DNA of 64,000 bases from an uncultured Bacteroidia bacterium (lineage in GTDB: Bacteria; Bacteroidota; Bacteroidia; Bacteroidales; F082). Under the pieces are notes generated by a model. It worked only from the letters and a program-made list of their open reading frames with translations, searched no databases and was not told the origin of the DNA. The stretch lies in the NCBI GenBank assembly GCA_902786745.1, contig CADADR010000010.1, positions 39,238 to 103,237 on the forward strand, in the 5' to 3' direction. The translations under genes were made by a program, and so were the position numbers. This document shows, in pieces, positions 6,732 through 13,969 of this stretch. Numbering within the stretch: the first letter of the stretch is position 1; each line of letters begins with the position of its first letter.

Positions 6732-7904
6732 ATGAAGCATTTATTCAAATCCGCAGCCCTAGTCGCTGCATCCCTCCTGCTCGCAGTGAACTTCAGCTCC
6801 TGCAACAAAGATCCTCAAGACACTACTGAGGAAGCCAACAAGGCCCAAAAAGAGGCCATCGTGAAACAGTACCTCAACCACACGGTGTATCCCACATACG
6901 CCAGTTTGGCTGAAAAGACAGACGCTTTGGTGGAGAACCTCGAAGCCTTGAAGGCCAACAAGACCCAAGCCAACGTGAATGCCGCCACCGTCACCTTCCA
7001 CGAAGCCCGCAAGTGGTGGGAAATGAGCGAGGCCTTCCTCTTTGGCGCCGCCTCCGACTTCGGCATCGACCCACACATCGACTCATGGCCGCTCGACGAA
7101 GACGCTTTCAACAACCTGATGGCCAGTCCCAACATGATTGCCGCCCTTGCCACCGATGAAGACGGCATGGTGGCCGGCGAGCAACTCGGCAATGCCCTGC
7201 TCGGCTTCCACGGCATCGAGTTCATCCTCTTCCGTGAGGGTCAGCCCCGCAATGTGAACGAAATCACCGACGACATGATGACCTACATCGTCGCCGTGTC
7301 GCGCGACCTGCGCAACCGCTGCTTCCAACTCGAAGTGAGCTGGAACGTCAACGCACCGCAAGCCCACAAAGACCTGATGGAAGAACTGGAGTTCAACACC
7401 ACCGTCAACGGCGGTGACAACACCTACGGTGAGAACATGCTCCAAGCCGGTCAAGCTGGTAGCACCTTCGCCACCTTCACCAACGCCCTCGAAGCCATTG
7501 CCGATGGCTGCCTTGACATCGCCGACGAGGTGGGTACCTCCAAGATCGGCAAGTGCCACACGGGTGAAGATGTGACCTATGTGGAGTCGCCCTACAGCCA
7601 GAAGTCCATCACCGACTTCTACGACAACATCACCAGCATCAAGAACGCCTACATGGGTGGCATGGAAAGCCAAAGAGACGAAATCCTCTCGCTGCATGCC
7701 TACATCAAGGACAACAACAAGGAGCTTGACAACAAGGCCATGAATGCCATCGAAAATGCCATGACGAAGATTCAAGCCATGAAGGCGCCTTTCGTGCAGT
7801 TCTATGCCGACGCCAGCGCTGGTGAGGCCATGGAAGCCTGCCAAGAGCTCTCCGACGTGATGGCCGAGGTGAAGGCTGAGTTTGCAAAGATAGACAGGAA
7901 GTAA
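6732..7904 (+). CDS. Imelysin-family (M75) lipoprotein
   Basis: 390-residue lipoprotein (signal ending NFSSC, Cys24). It has the imelysin motif GFHGIEFILF (the GxHxxE signature) and the accompanying KWWEMSEAFLFGAASDFGIDPHIDSWPLDED region. Members of this family (EfeO, IrpA, Algp7) bind iron or haem-related ligands in the periplasm; the historic peptidase name is not supported by mechanism. Here it follows the porin by 171 bp, which includes a palindromic element, and precedes the di-haem oxidoreductase by 20 bp. An imelysin next to a DUF1111 di-haem protein is a recurring Bacteroidetes arrangement, consistent with ferric/ferrous handling at the envelope. Confidence 0.85.
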   Translation: MKHLFKSAALVAASLLLAVNFSSCNKDPQDTTEEANKAQKEAIVKQYLNHTVYPTYASLAEKTDALVENLEALKANKTQANVNAATVTFHEARKWWEMSEAFLFGAASDFGIDPHIDSWPLDEDAFNNLMASPNMIAALATDEDGMVAGEQLGNALLGFHGIEFILFREGQPRNVNEITDDMMTYIVAVSRDLRNRCFQLEVSWNVNAPQAHKDLMEELEFNTTVNGGDNTYGENMLQAGQAGSTFATFTNALEAIADGCLDIADEVGTSKIGKCHTGEDVTYVESPYSQKSITDFYDNITSIKNAYMGGMESQRDEILSLHAYIKDNNKELDNKAMNAIENAMTKIQAMKAPFVQFYADASAGEAMEACQELSDVMAEVKAEFAKIDRK

Positions 7905-7924
7905 TCCAATAAACCCCAAATATC

Positions 7925-9520
7925 ATGATGAACTACAAACGTTTAAGCATCATTGCCCTTGCAGGCCTCATGGCTTTGGCCGCCTGTAACCCAAAAGATC
8001 CCATCCCAGAGGTCATCAGCGAAGAGACCTATGCGGGCGGTGAGTTGGGCACCACATTCAACACCTCCCAATCCGCCTATGAAGACCCCACCCCCGCCGT
8101 CGAACAAGCCGGCTTGACCACTGCGTTCAAATATGGCGAGTACTTCTTTGAGCGTACCTACACGCAAAACAACGAGCCTTTCAACGGCCTCGGACCTCTT
8201 TACATCCGCAGCAGCTGCATCGCTTGCCATCCCGGCTATGGCCACGGCATGCGAATGGATCGCTACCGCGCCGACGACTGGGGCAATGGCTACCTGCTCG
8301 TCTTTACTGACAAGAACGACACTTATCTGAGTTCGTATACAGGCATGCCTCAAACCAAGGCCGTCGCGCCCTTCAAGGCTCCTTTGGACGAGACCCAAAT
8401 CCAAATCAACTGGTTAAGCTACACCGACGAGTGGGGCAACCAATTCCCCGACGGCGAGACCTACAACCTCACCTATCCTGAGGTCTACATCCCCGAGGAG
8501 GCTTTCTATGCGCCCCTCGAGGTGGGTGGTCAGCCCATCCCCTACAGCGACTTCGTCTGCCGTCTCGAATCGACCATCGGTATCTACGGCACCGGCTTGA
8601 TCGATGCCATCCCCGATGACTCGCTGAGAGCACAGTACCAAAAGGAATACAATGACGGCTATATGCCGAACGGCCTCAATCCCGCCATGTGGGCTGGCTC
8701 CGACTTCGCCCCGACGGGTTATTACGGCAACACAACCCACCCCAAGAAGTACACCTACGCCCTCACGCGTGGTCCCCTGCAGGATGCCCCCGGCGCCAAC
8801 GCCATCTGGAACATCACCAATGTGACGCACCGCACCAAGATGGGTCACTATATGACCGCCGCTTATGCCACCAAGGCTTTGCAAGACCCCGACGTGCAAG
8901 CTGAATTCTACAACTACTTCCCGCAGTACAACCTCACAGGTGATGTGGAGACCGACATCTTCAACTACCTGATGATGAACGACCAAATCCCCGAATCCTT
9001 GAAAGTACCCGAGATGAAGGACGAGGACTATGTCAACTTCATGGTGTGGCACCGTGGCTTGGCTGTTCCTGCCGCCCGTAATATGGACGATCCCGAGGTG
9101 CAACGTGGCAAGGAACTCTTCAACCAAATGGGCTGTGCCTACTGCCACCGTCCGTCGTGGAAGACCGGCGACGACATGTTCACCGACCCGACTGGTTTCT
9201 TCGCTGATGGTGACGCCCGTCTGCCCCGCTACCCCAACCAAAAGATTTGGCCTTATAGCGACTACATCCAGCACAAACTCCACATGGAGAACGACATCCG
9301 CACAGGTTGGTGCCGCACCACCCCGCTCTGGGGTCGTGGCTTGAGTGCCAGATGCACCGGTCGCAGCGACCGCTTGCACGACTGCCGCGCACAAACCGTC
9401 ATCGAAGCCATCATGTGGCACGGCAACGCCCAAAGCGATGCCCGTCGTACAGTGGAGAAATTCCGTGAGCTGCCAAAGAAAGACCGCGATGCGGTTGTGA
9501 AATTCATCGATGCAATTTGA
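7925..9520 (+). CDS. Di-haem oxidoreductase lipoprotein (DUF1111 family)
   Basis: 531-residue lipoprotein (MMNYKRLSIIALAGLMALAAC). Two c-type haem sites are visible: CIACH at residues 98-102 and CAYCH at 404-408. The family, often labelled thiol oxidoreductase or DHOR, is a relative of bacterial cytochrome c peroxidases. The segments PFNGLGPLYIRSSCIACHPGYGHG and MVWHRGLAVPAARNMDDPEVQRGKELFNQMGC match its N- and C-terminal haem domains. The start may be the first or second ATG (7925 or 7928). The protein requires haem attachment, and a ResB/CcsA cytochrome c biogenesis gene follows 182 bp downstream. With porin and imelysin it probably forms an envelope redox system for iron. Confidence 0.85.
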   Translation: MMNYKRLSIIALAGLMALAACNPKDPIPEVISEETYAGGELGTTFNTSQSAYEDPTPAVEQAGLTTAFKYGEYFFERTYTQNNEPFNGLGPLYIRSSCIACHPGYGHGMRMDRYRADDWGNGYLLVFTDKNDTYLSSYTGMPQTKAVAPFKAPLDETQIQINWLSYTDEWGNQFPDGETYNLTYPEVYIPEEAFYAPLEVGGQPIPYSDFVCRLESTIGIYGTGLIDAIPDDSLRAQYQKEYNDGYMPNGLNPAMWAGSDFAPTGYYGNTTHPKKYTYALTRGPLQDAPGANAIWNITNVTHRTKMGHYMTAAYATKALQDPDVQAEFYNYFPQYNLTGDVETDIFNYLMMNDQIPESLKVPEMKDEDYVNFMVWHRGLAVPAARNMDDPEVQRGKELFNQMGCAYCHRPSWKTGDDMFTDPTGFFADGDARLPRYPNQKIWPYSDYIQHKLHMENDIRTGWCRTTPLWGRGLSARCTGRSDRLHDCRAQTVIEAIMWHGNAQSDARRTVEKFRELPKKDRDAVVKFIDAI

Positions 9521-9529
9521 TCAACATTT

Positions 9530-9557
9530 GTAGAGACGTGCCATGGCGCGTCTCTAC
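9530..9557. repeat. GTAGAGACG hairpin repeat, copy 1
   Basis: GTAGAGACGTGCCATGGCGC followed by GTCTCTAC, a near-perfect palindrome after the di-haem gene. Other members are at 18448 and 24714. Confidence 0.75.
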
Positions 9558-9569
9558 AGGTTTAGGGCT

Positions 9570-9598
9570 GTAGGGCTGTCACATCGTGGCAGCCCTAC
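9570..9598. repeat. GTAGGGCTGTCACA hairpin repeat
   Basis: GTAGGGCTG at one end and CAGCCCTAC at the other, centre TCACATCGTGG. Related copies lie at 51014-51075. Confidence 0.7.
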
Positions 9599-9628
9599 AT
9601 CATTATTAATGAGGACAACAACACGCAA

Positions 9629-9650
9629 AAATCGCCAAACATGGGGAGGT
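9629..9650. promoter_or_regulatory. 22-bp palindromic operator, copy 3
   Basis: Arms AAATCGCCAA and ATGGGGAGGT around AC. It is less symmetrical than copies 1 and 2 but again ends exactly 28 bp before the last base of a weak -7 box (GACATTTG, 9671-9678). Confidence 0.45.
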
Positions 9651-9670
9651 TGAGCAAATGATTTTTTTCG

Positions 9671-9678
9671 GACATTTG
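9671..9678 (+). promoter_or_regulatory. Weak -7 box of the cytochrome c biogenesis gene
   Basis: GACATTTG; only TTTG and the A at position 2 match TAnnTTTG. The start codon is at 9703. Confidence 0.4.
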
Positions 9679-9702
9679 CAGCGTAATTAAATATATTTTG
9701 CC

Positions 9703-10875
9703 ATGAAATACGTTCGTCACATCACATCAGTGCTGCTCATCATACTCATCGCTGTCCTTGCCGCTGGCACCATCGTCGAGAAACTGCATGGCTCGGACTT
9801 CGCCCTTGCCCATGTCTATTCGGCATGGTGGTTCGTAGGGTTGTGGGCTTTGGTGGCAATTATGATCGTCATCATGATGGTGAAATGTCGCTTGTGGAAA
9901 CGGCTCTCCGTCTGCGCCCTGCATCTATCCATCCTATTCATCCTGTTAGGCGCCTTGCTCACTATGCTCACGGGCCAGCACGGGAGGATGAAACTCGAAC
10001 CCAACCGCCCCAACAGCCATTTCTTTATCGAGGACAAAGGGGAGATAACGAAAGAGGTGCTGCCTTTCAGCCTCACCTTGGACCGCTTCGAGATAGAGAA
10101 ATACCCCAACAGCAACAAACCGAAGGACTATGTGAGCTACCTTCAACTCACCGATGGCGAAACCCAAGAGGACATTGTCATCTCGATGAACAACATCTTG
10201 AGGCACAAGCATTACCGCTTCTATCAGAGCGACTATGACGAGCAAGGCAACTCCATCCTCGATGTCGCCCGCGACCCCTGGGGCATAGGCGTGACCTACG
10301 CGGGTTATGCATTGCTCTTCGTCGCTTTGGCGGCTATCCTTATTGAACAACGGAAGACCTTCCGAGCTGTCACCTGGTCATGGATAGGGGTGCTTGTCGT
10401 TTTGCTGGTGTTTCTCTATATCAGGATGCTCACCCATCCCTTGCTTCCCGTGCTACGTTCACCCTTCTTCAGCATCCATATCTCGACGATTGTGACCGCC
10501 TACGCCTTGCTGCTCGGCATCTTGGTGGTCGGCGTCATCGCCCTTGTCAAGCCGAAAGACACGGCCCGTATGGAACGGCTGAAAAGCCTCAGCACGGCGA
10601 TGCTCTACCCTGCCGTCGCCTTGTTGGCCGCAGGCATCTTCATCGGCGCGATATGGGCCAATGTGTCTTGGGGCAACTACTGGTCGTGGGATCCGAAAGA
10701 GGTTTGGGCTTTGATTACGCTGCTCATCTATGCTGCGCCACTTCACGAAAAGCTTTGGAAATCATTCCAAAAGCCATTGTTTTTCCATATCTACGGCATC
10801 CTTGCCTTCCTAAGCGTTTTGATCACCTATTTCGGTGTGAACATGCTTTTGGGCGGCGTACATGCCTATAACTAA
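9703..10875 (+). CDS. Cytochrome c biogenesis protein, ResB-like part fused to CcsA
   Basis: 390-residue membrane protein for haem delivery and attachment to apocytochromes (system II). The N-terminal third has three membrane helices and a short periplasmic segment resembling ResB (GRMKLEPNRPNSHFFIED, HYRFYQSDYDEQG). The C-terminal part is CcsA/ResC with the haem-handling tryptophan-rich motif WGNYWSWDPKEVW (about residues 323-335) and conserved His residues nearby. It is far shorter than the roughly 1,000-residue CcsBA fusions, so the ResB part is reduced. Its position after a c-type di-haem gene, and the shared upstream palindrome, indicate that it matures that protein. Confidence 0.85.
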   Translation: MKYVRHITSVLLIILIAVLAAGTIVEKLHGSDFALAHVYSAWWFVGLWALVAIMIVIMMVKCRLWKRLSVCALHLSILFILLGALLTMLTGQHGRMKLEPNRPNSHFFIEDKGEITKEVLPFSLTLDRFEIEKYPNSNKPKDYVSYLQLTDGETQEDIVISMNNILRHKHYRFYQSDYDEQGNSILDVARDPWGIGVTYAGYALLFVALAAILIEQRKTFRAVTWSWIGVLVVLLVFLYIRMLTHPLLPVLRSPFFSIHISTIVTAYALLLGILVVGVIALVKPKDTARMERLKSLSTAMLYPAVALLAAGIFIGAIWANVSWGNYWSWDPKEVWALITLLIYAAPLHEKLWKSFQKPLFFHIYGILAFLSVLITYFGVNMLLGGVHAYN

Positions 10876-10881
10876 AAACAA

Positions 10882-10913
10882 AAGGGTCTCGCCGACGGCG
10901 AGACCCTTTGTTT
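10882..10913. terminator. Terminator between ccsA and rnpB
   Basis: AAGGGTCTCGCC-GAC-GGCGAGACCCTT stem followed by TGTTT; the stem is flanked by A-rich sequence on the left, so it could work in both directions. Confidence 0.85.
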
Positions 10914-10915
10914 AG

Positions 10916-11284
10916 CTACGACCCAGACGTATAAGCGGGATTCTGTTCCCCTTGCGGGGCGACTGTCATTTCTCTAGACCTGCGGTCGCCCGCAGGCTCA
11001 AGCGCCCTACCCTGAGACGCGGACGAGCAGCCCTCTTGAAGCCCGAAGGCTTCGTTGTCTCTATACTTGGACTTGCAGCCCATAAGGTTTACCTCATCGG
11101 AATGTCGCCACCCGATGCGTGAGCTCTTACCTCGCGTTTTCACCCTTACCCCTAAAGGCGGTATGTTTCTGTGGCACTTGCTGTTGCCCTTGCGGGCACC
11201 TTCCTGTTAAGAAGTATGGTGCTCTGTGCTGTCCCGACTTTCCTCGCGCCGGCTTTCCCGACCCGCGACAGTCTGCCTGAATCG
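10916..11284 (-). ncRNA. rnpB: RNase P RNA (bacterial type A)
   Basis: The catalytic RNA that trims tRNA 5' leaders. On the minus strand the conserved core GAGGAAAGTC appears near the 5' end (plus positions 11236-11245). Further on come ACAGAAACATACCGCC (near 11158-11176) and the 3' segment CCCGCTTATACGTCTGGGTC (near 10921-10943). The length of about 370 nt fits a type A molecule. The 5' end is placed from the -7 box at 11290-11297; the 3' end, just before the terminator, is uncertain by several bases. Confidence 0.9.
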
Positions 11285-11289
11285 CGCTG

Positions 11290-11297
11290 CAAAATTA
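11290..11297 (-). promoter_or_regulatory. -7 box of rnpB
   Basis: TAATTTTG on the minus strand. It overlaps the last codon of prmC. Confidence 0.6.
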
Positions 11298-12206
11298 CAA
11301 AAAAACACGACAGAAGCGGAACTTCCCAGCAAAATCCTCCAAAACCTCGGCATTTGAAAACACCATTTCATGGCATAGCTCTACCATTTCCTTCCCCATC
11401 CGTTCGTTGATTTCGAACCAGACTTGTCCATCGGGATTCAACTGTTTTTTGGCCAAAGCCAAAATCTGGCGGTAAAACCGAAGTGGGTCGTTGTCAGGGA
11501 CAAAGAGAGCCGTTTCTGGTTCCCAGTCGAGGACGTTGGCTTCCATGGCGGCGCGCTCAATATCGCAGACATACGGTGGGTTGCTCACCACCAAATCGAC
11601 GGGCTGGTTGAAATAGTCGGATGTTGGATTCAGGACATCATCTTGCACGAAAGTCACTTTCGCGCCATTGCCTTCGGCATTCTCTTTGGCGATTTGCAGG
11701 GCTTCTTCTGAGACATCGAAAGCGATGACTTCGGCATGGGGAAAGTACTTAGCCAAGGCGATGGCGATGCAGCCTGAGCCTGTGCCGATGTCCCATATGC
11801 GGAACTTCTTTGTGACGCCTTCCATAGATTCCTGGCTCCTGCACATGCCTTCGTAGGAATGACATGGAAGGCTGCTGGTACAAATCTTATGAACAAGTTC
11901 TTCTGTCTCGGGACGGGGAATAAGCACCGCAGGCGACACCTTTAATAACAGGTCGTTGAAACGCGCCATACCCGTCACATATTGTACCGGCTCGCCCGAA
12001 AGCAAACGCTTGACGGCCTCGCCCAATTGATAATGCTGATGCTCGTCGATGCGCAGGTCGGGGTTCATCAGCTGCCGGTTCCAATCGATGCCAAAGAGGT
12101 CTTCCAAAAGGATACGCATCAGCTGCTCTGCCTCGCGTTGGGGAAATATTTCGGCCAACAGGGCGGCGAAATGCCGTTTCGTTTTCTGCAAATTAAAACC
12201 TATCAT
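11295..12206 (-). CDS. prmC: Peptide chain release factor glutamine methyltransferase
   Basis: 303-residue enzyme that methylates the Gln of the GGQ loop in release factors. It has IPRPETEELV, the SAM motif DIGTGSGCIAIALAK and the catalytic motif VVSNPPYV. Residues 112-130 (LPCHSYEGMCRSQESMEG) are an insertion just before the SAM motif and are coded by a 56-bp palindrome at 11817-11872. The usual linker here is short and variable, so the enzyme may tolerate it. The normal family length is about 280 residues. The -7 box (12211-12218) is so close to the ATG at 12206 that the mRNA may be leaderless. The 3' end runs into the rnpB promoter. Confidence 0.9.
   Translation of the reverse strand: MIGFNLQKTKRHFAALLAEIFPQREAEQLMRILLEDLFGIDWNRQLMNPDLRIDEHQHYQLGEAVKRLLSGEPVQYVTGMARFNDLLLKVSPAVLIPRPETEELVHKICTSSLPCHSYEGMCRSQESMEGVTKKFRIWDIGTGSGCIAIALAKYFPHAEVIAFDVSEEALQIAKENAEGNGAKVTFVQDDVLNPTSDYFNQPVDLVVSNPPYVCDIERAAMEANVLDWEPETALFVPDNDPLRFYRQILALAKKQLNPDGQVWFEINERMGKEMVELCHEMVFSNAEVLEDFAGKFRFCRVFL
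11817..11872. repeat. In-frame palindromic insertion inside prmC
   Basis: Outer arms GCCTTCCAT (11817-11825) and ATGGAAGGC (11864-11872) pair perfectly; inner arms ATTCCT (11828-11833) and AGGAAT (11855-11860) also pair. It adds about 18 codons without breaking the frame. Confidence 0.75.
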
Positions 12207-12210
12207 GGGG

Positions 12211-12218
12211 CAAAGATA
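12211..12218 (-). promoter_or_regulatory. -7 box of prmC
   Basis: TATCTTTG on the minus strand, ending only 5 bp from the ATG. Confidence 0.55.
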
Positions 12219-12230
12219 CGCAAAAAACAG

Positions 12231-12238
12231 TACTTTTG
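12231..12238 (+). promoter_or_regulatory. -7 box of the DMT transporter gene
   Basis: TACTTTTG, divergent from the prmC promoter. The leader of about 45 nt contains the hairpin repeat at 12256. Confidence 0.6.
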
Positions 12239-12255
12239 CAGAACGATTCGTTAAC

Positions 12256-12280
12256 CGGCCCTTCGACAGGCTCAGGGACC
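12256..12280. repeat. CCCTTCGACAGGCTCAGGG repeat, copy 1
   Basis: CGGCCCTTCGACAGGCTCAG followed by GGACC, an imperfect hairpin in the DMT leader. Copy 2 is at 17260-17284 with one base changed. Repeats with this core are common between bacterial genes. Confidence 0.7.
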
Positions 12281-12287
12281 TAGCTAC

Positions 12288-13148
12288 ATGATATATTTGA
12301 TTCTTGCCATATTATGCTCCACGGGCGTCTTCGTCGCCATGCGGCTCTTCGAGCGCTTCAACCTGGACAACCACCAGGCGCTGATGTGGAACTATGTCTT
12401 CGCCACCTGCACGGGATTCCTCATGTGCAAGCAATTCGACACGCCCGCACAGCTGGTCGACGAGCCCTGGTTCGGGCTCTCGCTCATCACGGGTTTCTGG
12501 TTCATCTTCACCTACGTGCTGATGACGGCCTCCACCCAACGCTCGGGCGTGACGGTCACCTCGCTGTCGAGCAAGCTCTCCGTGGTGTTGCCCACATTGG
12601 CTGGAGTGGTGCTCTTCAGCGAAAAGCTAAATTGGGTCGCTACAATGGGTATCGTGTTAGCCCTAGTGGCTTTGACGTTGGTGATAGGCGGAAAAAGCCA
12701 ACACGATAAATCCAACAAAATCAATTGGTTATTACCCATTCTCATCTTTTTCGGGACGGGCACTGGTGACATTTTGATGAAACTTACCGAGCAGAAAAAC
12801 GATGCTCCCGACATGAGCTTCATGATCGCCTTCATCTACTTCATCGCCTTGTTATTCGGCATCATTCTGGTGGCCTACGACCTCATCCGCGGCAAGTCGA
12901 AATGGCAATGGAAAAGCGCTGTCGGTGGCATCGGCTTGGGCATCATCAATTTCTTCTCCACCTTCTGTGTCTATCACGCCATGCGTTGCTTCGACAACGT
13001 GGTGCTCTTCCCTATCTATAACATCGGCGTAGTCAGCCTCACCGCCCTCACGGGTTGGCTGCTCTTCAAGGAAAAACTCACCTGGAAGAACTACCTAGGC
13101 CTGGCCATCGCCATCATCGCAGTCATCCTTATCACCATGAAGCCATGA
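12288..13148 (+). CDS. EamA/DMT-superfamily transporter
   Basis: 286-residue inner-membrane protein with about ten hydrophobic helices arranged as two similar halves, as in EamA exporters. The first half ends near LVALTLVIGGK; a short charged linker (KSQHDKSNK) separates it from the second half. The end of each half carries the typical pattern of these carriers (GVVLFSEKLNWVATMGIVLALVALTLV and GWLLFKEKLTWKNYLGLAIAIIAVILI). Substrates of the family are mostly metabolites or amino acids and cannot be predicted. The stop overlaps the start of the next gene (ATGA), so the two are translated together. Confidence 0.8.
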   Translation: MIYLILAILCSTGVFVAMRLFERFNLDNHQALMWNYVFATCTGFLMCKQFDTPAQLVDEPWFGLSLITGFWFIFTYVLMTASTQRSGVTVTSLSSKLSVVLPTLAGVVLFSEKLNWVATMGIVLALVALTLVIGGKSQHDKSNKINWLLPILIFFGTGTGDILMKLTEQKNDAPDMSFMIAFIYFIALLFGIILVAYDLIRGKSKWQWKSAVGGIGLGIINFFSTFCVYHAMRCFDNVVLFPIYNIGVVSLTALTGWLLFKEKLTWKNYLGLAIAIIAVILITMKP

Positions 13149-13756
13149 ACGACGACACCTATAATATGTTAGCCACCCGTGGCGACGGCCTTTACAAGGA
13201 GAAAGGCAGCAAATTCATCGCCGAGGCCTTCACCGTGATGAGCGAAGACGAGGCCAAGGCCGCCATCACTGACATCAAGAAGAAATACTTCGACGCACGG
13301 CACCATTGCTATGCCTACATGATCGGTCCCGACAAGAAGACCTTCCGCTCAAGCGACGACGGAGAGCCTTCGGGTACCGCTGGCAAGCCCATCCTCAACC
13401 AGATCCTCTCGAAGGACGTCACCAACGTGTGCGTCGTCGTGACCCGCTACTTTGGTGGCATCAAGCTGGGCACTTCTGGACTCATCAACGCATACAAAAC
13501 TGCCGCACGCGATGCCCTTGACAACGCGCAAGTTGTGGAAAAAACCATAAATGAATTTTACAGTTTGGAATTTGAATACCCCTTGATGAACGAGGTGATG
13601 CGCATCATGAAAGAGGAAAATCTGGAGCAGCAAAATCCGCGCTTCGAATTGGACTGCTACCTTGAGTTTTCAACAAGGCAAAATGACGCACCAAAAATTG
13701 AGGAAAAATTTCGTAATTTGTTTGGGGTAAAAATAACACATATAAAAACAATGTAA
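13145..13756 (+). CDS. YigZ/IMPACT family protein
   Basis: 203-residue cytosolic protein of the UPF0029 family. It has KGSKFIAEAF at the start, the core ARHHCYAYMIGPDKKTFRSSDDGEPSGTAGKPILNQI and VCVVVTRYFGGIKLGTSGLINAYKTAARDAL, and a C-terminal ferredoxin-like extension (DUF1949 type). Its eukaryotic relative IMPACT acts in translational stress control; the bacterial role is not settled. The start at 13145 is fixed by the ATGA overlap with the transporter and by the conserved N-terminus. A weak hairpin (GTAAATC-AAA-GATTTAC, 13753-13769) covers the stop codon. Confidence 0.85.
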   Translation: MNDDTYNMLATRGDGLYKEKGSKFIAEAFTVMSEDEAKAAITDIKKKYFDARHHCYAYMIGPDKKTFRSSDDGEPSGTAGKPILNQILSKDVTNVCVVVTRYFGGIKLGTSGLINAYKTAARDALDNAQVVEKTINEFYSLEFEYPLMNEVMRIMKEENLEQQNPRFELDCYLEFSTRQNDAPKIEEKFRNLFGVKITHIKTM

Positions 13757-13868
13757 ATCAAAGATTTACAATTATCCTTGTTTCTTCAAAGGAGAAAATC
13801 TCGTAATATTGCAAAAAGAAAATTGAAAATCAATAGCATTTCGATTTTTTTATAAACAATTAATCGTA

Positions 13869-13876
13869 TACTTTTG
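13869..13876 (+). promoter_or_regulatory. -7 box of dnaA
   Basis: TACTTTTG followed by CAAGG; it gives an untranslated leader of about 90 nt. Confidence 0.65.
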
Positions 13877-13969
13877 CAAGGTCAACAAAAGCCCGAAAAC
13901 GAGCATTTCGAGACAGCATTTCGACCCCAAAAAGTAGTTTGATAAACAACTGATTAAAGCATTTTTTCG

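Noticed and set aside
13757..13969. Replication origin next to dnaA
   Set aside because: The region is AT-rich, but I find no cluster of TTATCCACA boxes, only one poor match (TTATCCTTG). In this phylum the origin is often away from dnaA.
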